Of a DNA stretch of 64,000 nt, positions 19,277 to 27,037 are shown piece after piece (within the stretch, counting starts at the first letter, position 1; each line of letters begins with the position of its first letter). The DNA comes from Celeribacter marinus. GTDB taxonomy: Bacteria > Pseudomonadota > Alphaproteobacteria > Rhodobacterales > Rhodobacteraceae. The notes beneath the pieces were generated by a model. That model saw nothing but the letters and a program-made list of their open reading frames with translations. It searched no databases and was not told the origin of the DNA. The stretch spans positions 1,936,932 through 2,000,931 of the forward strand of contig NZ_CP012023.1 in the NCBI RefSeq assembly GCF_001308265.1. The letters are read 5' to 3'. The position numbers were made by a program, and so were the translations under genes.

Positions 19277-20155
19277 ATGAGCGACATTATCGCACCACCT
19301 TCGGTTCGGGCCCTTGCGCGCCAGAAAGGCATCGACTTGGATAAACTGGCCAAGGATCTAGGCCGCACATCCATCGCGCGTGAAGACCTAGAGGGCGGGA
19401 AACCTACCACCGCGCCTGCCGGTAACACCTCCTATTGGGATGTGGATCACAGCCAGTTCGGCCCCGTTTCTGAGGAACCGATGAGCCGCTTTGCGCAGGT
19501 GGCCTCCGCCAACCTTGGGGCCGCCAATACCCTCATCCCGCAGGTCACACACCATGATCGCGCCGATGTTACGGCCATCGAGGCGATGCGCAAAGACCTG
19601 AAGCCCGAAGCGCAAGCTCGCGGCGTCAAACTGACTGCACTGGCGTTTCAGGCAAAAGCCCTCGCGCGTGCGCTGCGGGAGTTTCCACGGTTTAATGCAT
19701 CGCTTTCGCCCGACGGAAAAACGCTGACGCTGAAGGACTACGTTCACATCGGCATTGCCGTTGACACAGCGCATGGCCTGATGGTTCCAGTGGTGCGCGA
19801 CGTGGACCGCAAGGGCTTGTGGCAGATCGCGGCGGAAATCGCTGGCCTCGCGTCGCGCGCGCAAAACCGCAAGGTCGGCCCCGATGAAATGGGCGGCGCG
19901 TCGATGACGATCACCAATCTGGGCGGCATCGGCGGCATTGGATTCACGCCAATCGTCAACCCGCCCGAAGTCGCCATTCTCGGGCTCACGCGCACCGAAA
20001 CTGTCACGGTCTGGGAGGGCGACACGCCGCGTCCCGTGCCGATGGTCCCACTGGATCTGAGTTATGATCACCGTGTCATCAACGGCGCAGATGCGGCACG
20101 CTTTGTGAGCTACCTTGCCGAGCTGATCGCCGATCCGCGCCGGATTATGGTCTGA
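19277..20155 (+). CDS. 2-oxoacid dehydrogenase E2 acyltransferase core without lipoyl domain
   Basis: 292 residues. A peripheral-subunit-binding domain at the N terminus (about 5-40, APPSVRALARQKGIDLDKL) is followed by the catalytic core (about 65-292) ending SYDHRVINGADAARF, with His265 and Asn269; Asn at the second place is known from active E2p enzymes such as that of Azotobacter. No lipoyl domain is present: the frame begins at the binding domain with its own TAAGGAGG. It must work with the separate tandem-lipoyl protein. It should transfer the acyl group to CoA and build the complex core. Confidence 0.88.
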   Translation: MSDIIAPPSVRALARQKGIDLDKLAKDLGRTSIAREDLEGGKPTTAPAGNTSYWDVDHSQFGPVSEEPMSRFAQVASANLGAANTLIPQVTHHDRADVTAIEAMRKDLKPEAQARGVKLTALAFQAKALARALREFPRFNASLSPDGKTLTLKDYVHIGIAVDTAHGLMVPVVRDVDRKGLWQIAAEIAGLASRAQNRKVGPDEMGGASMTITNLGGIGGIGFTPIVNPPEVAILGLTRTETVTVWEGDTPRPVPMVPLDLSYDHRVINGADAARFVSYLAELIADPRRIMV

Positions 20156-20165
20156 GGGGGTACAC

Positions 20166-21545
20166 ATGTCTGACAACCACGCTGATCTTATCGTTCTGGG
20201 CGCAGGTCCAGGCGGTTATGCCTGCGCCTTTCGCGCGGCTGATTTGGGCCGCAACGTCGTTATGGTCGATCCACGCGCCACGCTTGGGGGCGTCTGCCTG
20301 AATGTTGGCTGCATTCCGTCCAAAGCACTTTTGCACGCCGCTGAAGTAATCCGCGAGGCCCGTCACGGAGAGGGATGGGGAATCTCAACTGGCAAAGTCT
20401 CTGTCAATCTGGACAAACTGCGCGCTAAAAAAGAAAGCATTGTCACGCAATTGACGACAGGCCTTGTCGGCCTTGCCAAGCGCCGTAAGATGCAGACCCT
20501 CCGTGGCACGGCTGTGTTTACGGGGGACAAAAGCCTCGATATCGACGGCGAGCCCTGGACATTTGATCAGGCCGTAATCGCTGTCGGCTCCGCACCTGTG
20601 CGCATGCCCGGCTGGCCAGAGGACGATCGCATCTGGGACTCCACCGATGCGCTTGAATTGCGTGATATCCCCAAGAGGCTTTCAATCGTGGGTGGCGGTA
20701 TCATCGGGCTAGAAATGGCAACGGTCTACGCGGCTCTTGGCAGCAAGGTTACTGTAATCGAGTTCATGGACCAGATCGCCCCAGGCGCGGATGTTGATGC
20801 TGTGGCGATCCTGCGTACCGCACTCGAGGCAGAGGGCGTCACGATTCACACAAGTACGAAAGTTAGCGCTTTGAAGGCCACCAAGGCAACCCTAACGCTG
20901 ACCTGTGAAGGTGGGTTCAAGGAGACCATTAAAGCGGATGTGGTGATTCAAGCCGTAGGCCGACGTTCGAACGGCTGCCTCGTTGATCCAAAGGCCGCGG
21001 GAGTCGAGATGGACGACCGAGGCATTATCCATGTGGATGCCACCTGCCGTACAAATGTCACCGATATTTTTGCCATCGGCGACGTCACCGGTAACCCGAT
21101 GTTGGCGCACCGCGCCACCCATCAGGGTCATGTCGCAGCTGAAGTCGCCTCTGGCCATGCTGCGGCCCTGGACACCGATTTCATTCCCTCAGTCGTTTAT
21201 ACCGCGCCTGAGCTGGCTTGGGCTGGCCTGACAGCGGCTCAGGCAAAGGATAAAGGCGTTGCTTACAAAGTTGCCAGCTTTCCCTGGGCAGCGAGCGGGC
21301 GGAACCTGGCGTCGGGCGGAGGTGATGGGCTGACCAAGCTGGTCTATTGCCCCGAGAGCCAACGCTTGCTCGGCGCAACCCTTGTCGGCCGCAATGCAGG
21401 GGAGCTTTTGGCAGAATGCGTGTTGGCAATGGAAATGGGAGCAACACTCGAAGATGTGGCCCTGTCCGTGCATGCACACCCAACACTTTCGGAAACCGTG
21501 GGCTTTGCGGCGGAGCGTGCCCTCGGCACGCTAACAGATCTGTGA
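20166..21545 (+). CDS. lpdA: Dihydrolipoamide dehydrogenase (E3)
   Basis: 459 residues. FAD motif GAGPGGYACA (12-21), redox cysteines Cys44 and Cys49 in GGVCLNVGCIPSK, NAD-binding GGGIIGLEMATVY, FAD motif FAIGDVTG, and the C-terminal catalytic HAHPTLSETV. It reoxidises dihydrolipoyl groups of the complex with NAD. The SD is GAGGGGGTAC. The next gene overlaps by GTGA. Confidence 0.95.
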   Translation: MSDNHADLIVLGAGPGGYACAFRAADLGRNVVMVDPRATLGGVCLNVGCIPSKALLHAAEVIREARHGEGWGISTGKVSVNLDKLRAKKESIVTQLTTGLVGLAKRRKMQTLRGTAVFTGDKSLDIDGEPWTFDQAVIAVGSAPVRMPGWPEDDRIWDSTDALELRDIPKRLSIVGGGIIGLEMATVYAALGSKVTVIEFMDQIAPGADVDAVAILRTALEAEGVTIHTSTKVSALKATKATLTLTCEGGFKETIKADVVIQAVGRRSNGCLVDPKAAGVEMDDRGIIHVDATCRTNVTDIFAIGDVTGNPMLAHRATHQGHVAAEVASGHAAALDTDFIPSVVYTAPELAWAGLTAAQAKDKGVAYKVASFPWAASGRNLASGGGDGLTKLVYCPESQRLLGATLVGRNAGELLAECVLAMEMGATLEDVALSVHAHPTLSETVGFAAERALGTLTDL

Positions 21546-22315
21546 CTTTGTCTGGCCCCTTTATCGACCTTGGCGGAAAAACAGCGCTGGTTACCGGAGC
21601 AAGCCGTGGCATCGGCCTTGCTATAGCCCGTGTGCTTGCCCAGTGCGGTGCGGAAGTCATCGGGGTCGGAACATCGATCGTCCAAAATGCCGATCACCTT
21701 AAAGCGCAGTTTGAAGGCCTCCAAGGGCTTTTCAAGCCTATGGATTGTGATCTGTCCGACCGCGATGCCATTGCGGCGCTGCTTGCAAAGATCGACGAAG
21801 ATGGCATCTCTATCGACATCTTGGTTAACAATGCCGGCATCATCCGGCGCGAGGAGGCCACGCGCCACAGCACTGACGATTGGGACGCGGTCATGGCCGT
21901 CAATCTCGACGCTGTTTTTCTTCTAAGCCGCGAGCTGGGTTCTGAGATGCTGGAACGCGGCCACGGCAAAATCATCAACATTGCCTCGGTTCTGTCTTTT
22001 CAAGGGGGCATCCTCGTCCCCAGCTACGCCGCAGCAAAGGGTGCAGTTGTACAGCTGACGCGTGCGCTTGCCAATGAATGGGCATCGTCAGGCGTCAACG
22101 TAAACGCTGTAGCGCCGGGGTATGTTGCCACTGACAATACTACTGCTCTTCGACAAGACCCCCATCGCACAGCCGCGCTGATGGCGCGTGTTCCCGCGGA
22201 CTGCTGGGGCGACGCGGAAGAGATCGCTTGGCCTGTGGCATTTTTGGCCAGTGATCTGTCCAATTTCATTCATGGTGCAATTCTTCCCGTCGATGGTGGC
22301 TGGCTGGCACGTTAA
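21542..22315 (+). CDS. Short-chain dehydrogenase/reductase (SDR) 3, gluconate-5-dehydrogenase type
   Basis: 257 residues from GTG 21542, which overlaps the E3 stop (GTGA); no ATG is available near the conserved start GPFIDLGGKTALVTGAS. Motifs are TGASRGIG, NNAG and YAAAK, ending AILPVDGGWLAR. Its general features resemble KduD/gluconate dehydrogenases. It is the last recognisable gene of the catabolic operon before the prophage. Confidence 0.88.
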   Translation: MTLSGPFIDLGGKTALVTGASRGIGLAIARVLAQCGAEVIGVGTSIVQNADHLKAQFEGLQGLFKPMDCDLSDRDAIAALLAKIDEDGISIDILVNNAGIIRREEATRHSTDDWDAVMAVNLDAVFLLSRELGSEMLERGHGKIINIASVLSFQGGILVPSYAAAKGAVVQLTRALANEWASSGVNVNAVAPGYVATDNTTALRQDPHRTAALMARVPADCWGDAEEIAWPVAFLASDLSNFIHGAILPVDGGWLAR

Positions 22316-22330
22316 TCTGAAGCGGGCGGG

Positions 22331-22444
22331 ATGAACCAGAACCTCTACAAATTTCTCGCACCACTATCCCGTCAAATGCCCAATGGCCGCCATCATGATC
22401 CCCATATTAAAGGCGAACTCGTTGGCGCATCACGGCTTGAATAA
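22331..22444 (+). pseudogene. Possible truncated gene start at the prophage boundary (37 codons)
   Basis: A short frame, [19 protein letters not shown] and on, begins 15 nt after SDR 3 with GCGGGCGGG in front and stops after 37 codons. No family is recognised. Position and spacing would fit the first codons of the next operon gene, cut off by prophage integration. It could equally be chance. The left attachment site should lie between about 22316 and 22509. Confidence 0.25.
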
Positions 22445-22509
22445 CTTTCCTTCGAGGAACATGCAGGATCCCTTGCAGAGCGGAACAAGATCCAGCAGAT
22501 TGACTCCCC

Positions 22510-23160
22510 CTATCCACCCACCCAAACCGCAAACGCCCCACTCTCATCACTGACCCTGCGCTCAATCCGCGCTGCTCGCTCTGCGGCATCAATCGCATCA
22601 AGAACCCTCGCCTGCGCGGCATCAAAACTGGCGGCCTCAGCCGCGCTGTCGGTCCGATGGTTCAGCCCCGTGGTACTGTCATGCCAAACGAAGGCATCAA
22701 AGCCCACGAGACCGTCCTGCGTCGGATCCACCACCTCCCAAGTTTCCGCACCGCCCTCGCCAAACCGTACCCCGTTGATCACCCGCGCCGCGGCATGATC
22801 GCGGCGTAATTCAGCGTAACGGCCCCGATCGTGTTCACGCGCAGCCTCTAGCGTCTCGTGTAGATGCCCATCCGCCGTGCGGAACAGGTTCTCTTCGATA
22901 TGATCCCCAAAATACATGATGGCCTCAGGCCGGTTGCGCAGATTATAGCACCACTCCAGCCAGCCTTGGGCTGTGTCATGGCCGGGTTCGCCGCTTTGCG
23001 CCGCCTCAACCTCAAGCTGATCCATCATGCCGAGCATCACCTGATACCCCTGCGCGTAATCAAACTCGGTCACACCGGCCTGCTCAAACACGCGTTCCAG
23101 CACAGCGTAGGCGCCGTCACACACGCCCATGTCTTTGAAGAACTGTAGGGAGGTTTTCAT
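22510..23160 (-). CDS. Hypothetical phage protein, distal tail region
   Basis: 216 residues from the ATG at 23160 (MKTSLQFFKDMGVCDGAYAVLERVF). It overlaps the preceding gene by ATGA, so it is translated with it. The protein is acidic and helical, with a clear charged Ala/Arg stretch near the C terminus. No domain recognised. As the last gene of the late operon next to glycine-rich tail proteins, it may be a fibre-assembly or receptor-related protein; this is inferred from position only. Confidence 0.7.
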   Translation of the reverse strand: MKTSLQFFKDMGVCDGAYAVLERVFEQAGVTEFDYAQGYQVMLGMMDQLEVEAAQSGEPGHDTAQGWLEWCYNLRNRPEAIMYFGDHIEENLFRTADGHLHETLEAAREHDRGRYAELRRDHAAARVINGVRFGEGGAETWEVVDPTQDGLVGFDAFVWHDSTTGLNHRTDSAAEAASFDAAQARVLDAIDAAERAARIERRVSDESGAFAVWVGG

Positions 23161-23660
23161 CCGACGGCTCCATATGCGCGGTTTGATCCTGACAACCACG
23201 TCACCGCGTGCCCACCCGTTTGAATGGCCTTGCCGCCAGCCCCACCCGTGGCGGTGATCACGGCGTCCTCAAGGGTGTCGCCGCCCTTGGCGCCCCACCC
23301 GCCCCCACCGGGGGATTCCACATCGTGGTAGCCGCCCGCAAAATCAGATGTGGTTTGGTAGATGCGGATCAGATCCTGGGATTGCGCACTCAGCGTGGTG
23401 TAGCCCCCGCCGTTTGCTCCGGCCTCACCTGGACCGCCGCCCCAGCCCCCGAAGTGAGCGTTTAATGCAAGCGCTTGCGTGTGATAGCGCCTGTCGATGT
23501 ATAACGGGGTGGCATTGGCCGCGACCGTGACATCGCCCGTGACCATGTCCAAAAGACCTGCCCCCGTTCCCATACGCGAGACACCGGGCATGACCCGCCC
23601 TCCGGTTTGGCCTGAGACCGCTGATGTATAGGTGGGTGTACCACCGCCGCCGCTGCCCAT
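23157..23660 (-). CDS. Glycine-rich phage tail-tip protein
   Basis: 167 residues, starting MGSGGGGTPTY with AGGAGG 8 nt upstream. Gly-rich segments (GGWGGGPGEAGANGGG, SPGGGGWGAKGG) resemble polyglycine-sandwich adhesin tips of phage fibres, which bind receptors. It lies downstream of a larger protein of similar composition. The 194 bp between the two hold no gene that I can see. Confidence 0.7.
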   Translation of the reverse strand: MGSGGGGTPTYTSAVSGQTGGRVMPGVSRMGTGAGLLDMVTGDVTVAANATPLYIDRRYHTQALALNAHFGGWGGGPGEAGANGGGYTTLSAQSQDLIRIYQTTSDFAGGYHDVESPGGGGWGAKGGDTLEDAVITATGGAGGKAIQTGGHAVTWLSGSNRAYGAVG

Positions 23661-23854
23661 GGACTGGACCTCCTATGTAAATGTGAGTGTGGATTTGACT
23701 GTTGCGGCTCAACGCCGCGCGGGCGGGTGTTTGAGGGATCACGCCTGCGCCGCGTGACTGTCCCTCCCGCACGGCCCGCACCGTCCTGCGACCTCCGCCT
23801 ACGAGATGAGCCTGCCAGACAGAGACCGCAGGGCGATCTGGGTCTATGGGGGGA

Positions 23855-24625
23855 TTAGATGCTAAAGCCTTTGCTCGCCGCAACATTGCCGCCGGCGCCC
23901 CCTGCGCCTGTGTGCTGTGCGTAATGCACGTTGAACGCCAGATGATTTGGATCTTGGGTCAGGTTCTGGGATCCCGGCTGACCCGGCGACGGTGGCGCTG
24001 GGGCCGTAACCACCGCTGGCACAAGGTTTGAGACGTAGCTTAATCCGCCGCCAAGCCCGCCGCCCGCACCGCCCCCGCCACAGGCCAGACCCGAGCTGCC
24101 CCCGCCACCACCGCCGCCGATATAACCCTGAGCGTTATCAATCGTGATGGGCGTGCTCAACGCAATCGCAGGGCCACCGGCTACGCCGTTTGTGCGCGTG
24201 CTGAAGATGTTGAACGCATGTGTGGTCGCATTTGACGCCCCCGCACCGCCTTTCCCCATAATGAAGCCCCGGTTGATCAGCGTCAGCCCGCCTGGATATG
24301 CGCCACCCGTGCGCAGGGCGGCCACCGCGACATCATCCGACCAGATGTAGACCCCGGATCCGATTGTCACTGTCACCGCTGCACTGCCGTTCCATCCGCG
24401 CGCCAAGGCCGCCGCATGCACATCCAGCTCTTGGATGTTGCTTGTGATGGTCCAGGCGAATGCATTGCTTTTGCCGCGCAGAGTACCAAGCCCGATGGCG
24501 CCACCAGCCACGCCGGCAAGGCCACGGACACCTGCGTCCCCAAGAGAGATCGTGGCGCCCGCCGAACGGCCAAGCTCGGTGTTCACTTGGCTCAGCGAGA
24601 GCGGTCCTGTCAGTGGAAGCGCCAT
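23855..24625 (-). CDS. Glycine-rich tail fibre/adhesin protein
   Basis: 256 residues. The N-terminal MALPLTGPLSLSQVNTELGRS is a common attachment segment of phage fibre proteins. The middle is beta-rich (IYIWSDDVAVAAL, TLINRGFIMGKGGAG), and the C-terminal part is a polyglycine region (YIGGGGGGGSSGLACGGGG). Likely the receptor-binding tip of the tail. It ends after a short Pro-rich linker and a final Gly/Ala segment. Confidence 0.78.
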   Translation of the reverse strand: MALPLTGPLSLSQVNTELGRSAGATISLGDAGVRGLAGVAGGAIGLGTLRGKSNAFAWTITSNIQELDVHAAALARGWNGSAAVTVTIGSGVYIWSDDVAVAALRTGGAYPGGLTLINRGFIMGKGGAGASNATTHAFNIFSTRTNGVAGGPAIALSTPITIDNAQGYIGGGGGGGSSGLACGGGGAGGGLGGGLSYVSNLVPAVVTAPAPPSPGQPGSQNLTQDPNHLAFNVHYAQHTGAGGAGGNVAASKGFSI

Positions 24626-24628
24626 GGG

Positions 24629-24919
24629 TCACAGACTCCCAAAGGCGGTGACATCGCCCAGTAGCGTCAGATTGCCAGAACCATCCAGTGTCATGACGTC
24701 GGTACCATTGTAGCGGAAGGTCAGGCTAGATCCTGCGGCATGGGCCGTAAACGCCCCCCAACGGGCGCCGACCTCAATGATCTCCTCGCTGCCGTCCGCG
24801 CGTTTGAGGAAGAGTTTGCCGTCGCGGGTGTTGATCGCCAGTTCTCCGAGATCCAGCTGGGCCGGCGTTGGCACCTTCGTCGCAATGGCAGATCGTTTCA
24901 TACGGATTGTGCTGGCCAT
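24629..24919 (-). CDS. Short tail-fibre protein with LGELAINTRDGKLF motif
   Basis: 96 residues. TPAQLDLGELAINTRDGKLFLKRADGS is a motif found at the N terminus of many phage tail fibres. The end (FRYNGTDVMTLDGSGNLTLLGDV) looks like a trimeric beta repeat. It stands between a large repeat-containing fibre and the Gly-rich adhesin, four bases from the latter. Probably a fibre connector. Confidence 0.78.
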   Translation of the reverse strand: MASTIRMKRSAIATKVPTPAQLDLGELAINTRDGKLFLKRADGSEEIIEVGARWGAFTAHAAGSSLTFRYNGTDVMTLDGSGNLTLLGDVTAFGSL

Positions 24920-24965
24920 GGGGCCTCCTGGTGTTCAGCCTCATATGAGGCAAGATCAAAGCGGA

Positions 24966-26081
24966 TCAGAACGTGCCGCCATCAAGTGCGATGCCAGTAA
25001 TGCTGCCACCTGTGATGGCCACTGCATTGGCCGCTTGCACAGCCAGTGAGCCGAGACCGAGATTGCTGCGTGCTGTGCCCTTATTTGGCAGATCTGCCAG
25101 GTTTGATGCTGCAGCCAGCTTGCCGGCCAGCCCATTGGTCACGGTGCTGGCAAAACTGGGATCATCGCCCAAGGCCGCGGCCAATTCGTTCAAGGTGTTC
25201 AGCGCGCCGGGGGCCGCATCAATCAGGGCTGCGATAGCGGCCTGTACAAATGCTGTATTTGCGATCTGGGTTGTGTTGGTGCCGCTCGATGCCGTCGGCG
25301 CGCTCGGCGTGCCGGTCAAAACGGGTGAGGCGAGCCCGGCTTTCCCGTCAATCGCCGCCTGGAGACCACTGACTTGCGAGATCGCATGGCTGTGGGCCGC
25401 TGGCGCAAAGGTGGCGGGTTTGCCGGCAACACCTGCCCAAGGCACGCTGTCTGCCGCCTCAGCTGCATCAACCTTACCATCGTTGTCGCTGTCATAGGCA
25501 GACTTGAGCATATCGCCCGCGCCAAAGCCTGCCAGTGCCGTCTGCACAAATGCGGTCGTGGCCAGCTGGGTGGTATTGGTGCCACCAGTGGCCGTGGGCG
25601 CGGTAGGCGTGCCAGTCAGGTTTGGCGAGTTCACCGAGGCCTTCGCGCTCAACGCCGATTGCAACCCTGTGACATCTGCGATGGCGTGACTGTGGCTATC
25701 GGCAGCTTTGCCATCAAGAGCGACCTGCAGCCCGCTGACCTCCGAGATGGCATGACCGTGGGTGGTCGCCGCTTTGCCCGCCAGCCCCGCATCGAGCTGC
25801 GACTTGCGCACAAGATCGGTGCTGCCACTCGCATCTTGGCTCGACTTGGGCGCAACCGAGAAGGTCTTTGCGCCACCAATGGTCTGGCTGCCAACGCGGG
25901 CGACAAACCCGCCGGTGCCCGCCAGTGGCACAATGGCTGTGGCATTGCCGCTCCCGTCATCGTCCTTGCCGATATAGAGCGTATCGTCGACCTCATTGTG
26001 GGCGACCTCGCCGGATTTGAGCGCAGCGGGTGCTCCGGCATTGCCGGCCTGGCGGCGTTTGAACTGGATCGTATTGGCCAT
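24966..26081 (-). CDS. Tail fibre protein with internal repeats
   Basis: 371 residues from ATG 26081 (GGAGG 11 nt upstream). Two copies of a phage tail repeat are seen (GTPTAPTATGGTNTTQLATT and GTPSAPTASSGTNTTQIANT, each followed by AFVQ.AL/AI). At least three copies of the HSHAI.(Q/D/E)V(S/T)GLQ.A..GKA unit are also present. The N-terminal segment shares the SGEVAHNEVDDTLYIG theme of fibre proteins. The ATG overlaps the TGA of the frameshifted gene upstream (TGATG). Confidence 0.88.
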   Translation of the reverse strand: MANTIQFKRRQAGNAGAPAALKSGEVAHNEVDDTLYIGKDDDGSGNATAIVPLAGTGGFVARVGSQTIGGAKTFSVAPKSSQDASGSTDLVRKSQLDAGLAGKAATTHGHAISEVSGLQVALDGKAADSHSHAIADVTGLQSALSAKASVNSPNLTGTPTAPTATGGTNTTQLATTAFVQTALAGFGAGDMLKSAYDSDNDGKVDAAEAADSVPWAGVAGKPATFAPAAHSHAISQVSGLQAAIDGKAGLASPVLTGTPSAPTASSGTNTTQIANTAFVQAAIAALIDAAPGALNTLNELAAALGDDPSFASTVTNGLAGKLAAASNLADLPNKGTARSNLGLGSLAVQAANAVAITGGSITGIALDGGTF

Positions 26082-26286
26082 CAAAAGAAGCCTCCGTTAA
26101 TTGGGGTATTGGTGGGCAGAACGGTGATACCGGATCGCCCTGATCGCCTTTGTCACCGGGGGGACCGGGTTTGCCCTCGGGGCCCGGCTGGCCGCCAAGG
26201 CGAATGCGTAACGGCCCAGTCACAACGCGAACCTTGATCGGTGCGGTGATTGTGATGGGGCCGGTTTGAGGCATGGCAGCACTCAT
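26081..26286 (-). pseudogene. Small collagen-like tail protein, frameshifted
   Basis: Starts MSAAMPQTGPITITAPIKVR and contains a collagen-like segment GQPGPEGKPGPPGDKGDQGD. In the given sequence the frame then runs on into the next gene as unlike residues. A one-base shift near 26131 instead gives GITVLPTNTPINGGFF and a TGA that overlaps the next ATG (TGATG), the same end style and coupling as its neighbours. I therefore read this as a roughly 69-residue gene broken by a single-base change or by a sequencing error. Confidence 0.6.
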
Positions 26287-26630
26287 GGAGCAAGCCCGCG
26301 CGTCACCGGCAGGATGACTGGCAGTTCCAGCAGGAAGCCGAGATGTAGATCAGGTGCGAGATCGGTCCGTACGAGATCAAGCAACACACCGTCCAGGGCG
26401 TCGAGCCGCGGTTTGGTCGGGGCGTAGCGCCAGTTCTAGCAGCCAGTGTCGCTGATCCGCAGGATCCCGAGATCAGCGCTGGTGAGTGTCGCCAAGACGT
26501 CTGCCGCATTTGGGCGCTCGCGGATTTGCCCTGCATAACTTGCACCCTCAGTACAAAGACCGGCTGCTTCCGCCTCAATCTGCAGCCGCCACGCATAGCC
26601 GATCAGCACGGCCGGGACCTTCTGTGACAG
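26283..26630 (-). pseudogene. Damaged small tail gene
   Basis: Protein-like sequence on the minus strand switches frame twice. It begins as VPAVLIGYAWRLQIEAEA to LGILRISDT, continues in a second frame as LLELALRPDQTAA, then returns to the first as GVLLDLVRTDLAPDLHLGFL and ends LPVTRGLAP with a TGA overlapping the next ATG. In any single frame there is a TAG near 26437. No start is certain. It is either a decayed gene or a stretch with two base errors. Confidence 0.5.
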
Positions 26631-26676
26631 TTGTGGTTGTCATAGCCGCCACCCACACAGCCGCGCGCCCACCTCA

Positions 26677-26844
26677 TTATGGGCCACGATTCTGGCCAAG
26701 CGTCACGTCACTCAAAACGTCCTGCCGCGATGGTCGAATAGGCTCGGCCCAGTCGCAATCCTCATACATGACAGCCGGATCAATCGCGCATCCAGCGGTC
26801 AGCGCGGCGCTCAAGATCAGTGCGGTCAGTGTTTTGCACGTCAT
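26677..26844 (-). CDS. Rz1-like outer-membrane spanin lipoprotein
   Basis: 55 residues from an ATG inside the Rz gene (MTCKTLTALILSAALTAGC). The lipobox LTAGC (Cys19) marks a lipoprotein; the mature part is short with several Pro/Arg residues. It overlaps the 3' part of the Rz frame out of phase, the classic Rz/Rz1 arrangement. Together they join inner and outer membrane and complete lysis. Confidence 0.8.
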   Translation of the reverse strand: MTCKTLTALILSAALTAGCAIDPAVMYEDCDWAEPIRPSRQDVLSDVTLGQNRGP

Positions 26845-27037
26845 GGCGGGTGTCCTTTGAGGTTTGCATGGATCTGACGCGCGCATCGGCGCGGCGCACG
26901 GCCAATTCGGCCTTGGCTGCTTGGCGGCCCTGGCGAAAGGCAACCCAGAGGGCAGCTAGGACAGCCAAAGCGATGGCGCCGTAAAGAACAGCCCGCCTGC
27001 CAAGGCCACTCAGGAGCGCACGGATGACTGTGATCAT
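26780..27037 (-). CDS. Rz-like inner-membrane spanin
   Basis: 85 residues with one N-terminal membrane helix (AVLYGAIALAVLAALWVAF) followed by a charged periplasmic helix rich in Arg, Ala and Asp. Its start overlaps the endolysin stop (ATGA). Size, topology and the overlapping lipoprotein frame identify it as an i-spanin. Confidence 0.78.
   Translation of the reverse strand: MITVIRALLSGLGRRAVLYGAIALAVLAALWVAFRQGRQAAKAELAVRRADARVRSMQTSKDTRHDVQNTDRTDLERRADRWMRD

Noticed and set aside
19277..20155. Loss of E2 catalysis because DHRxxDG reads DHRVING
   Set aside because: Asn at this position is known in active E2p enzymes such as that of Azotobacter, so it is not evidence of inactivation.
23425..23886. 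A 153-codon frame across the gap between two Gly-rich genes
   Set aside because: High Arg/His/Gly content typical of an out-of-frame reading of G/C-rich coding sequence; it overlaps the better supported gene at 23157-23660.
25993..26081. Extension of the collagen-like frame into the next fibre gene
   Set aside because: The residues after the collagen part are unlike any tail protein, and the alternative frame gives a natural end coupled to the next ATG.
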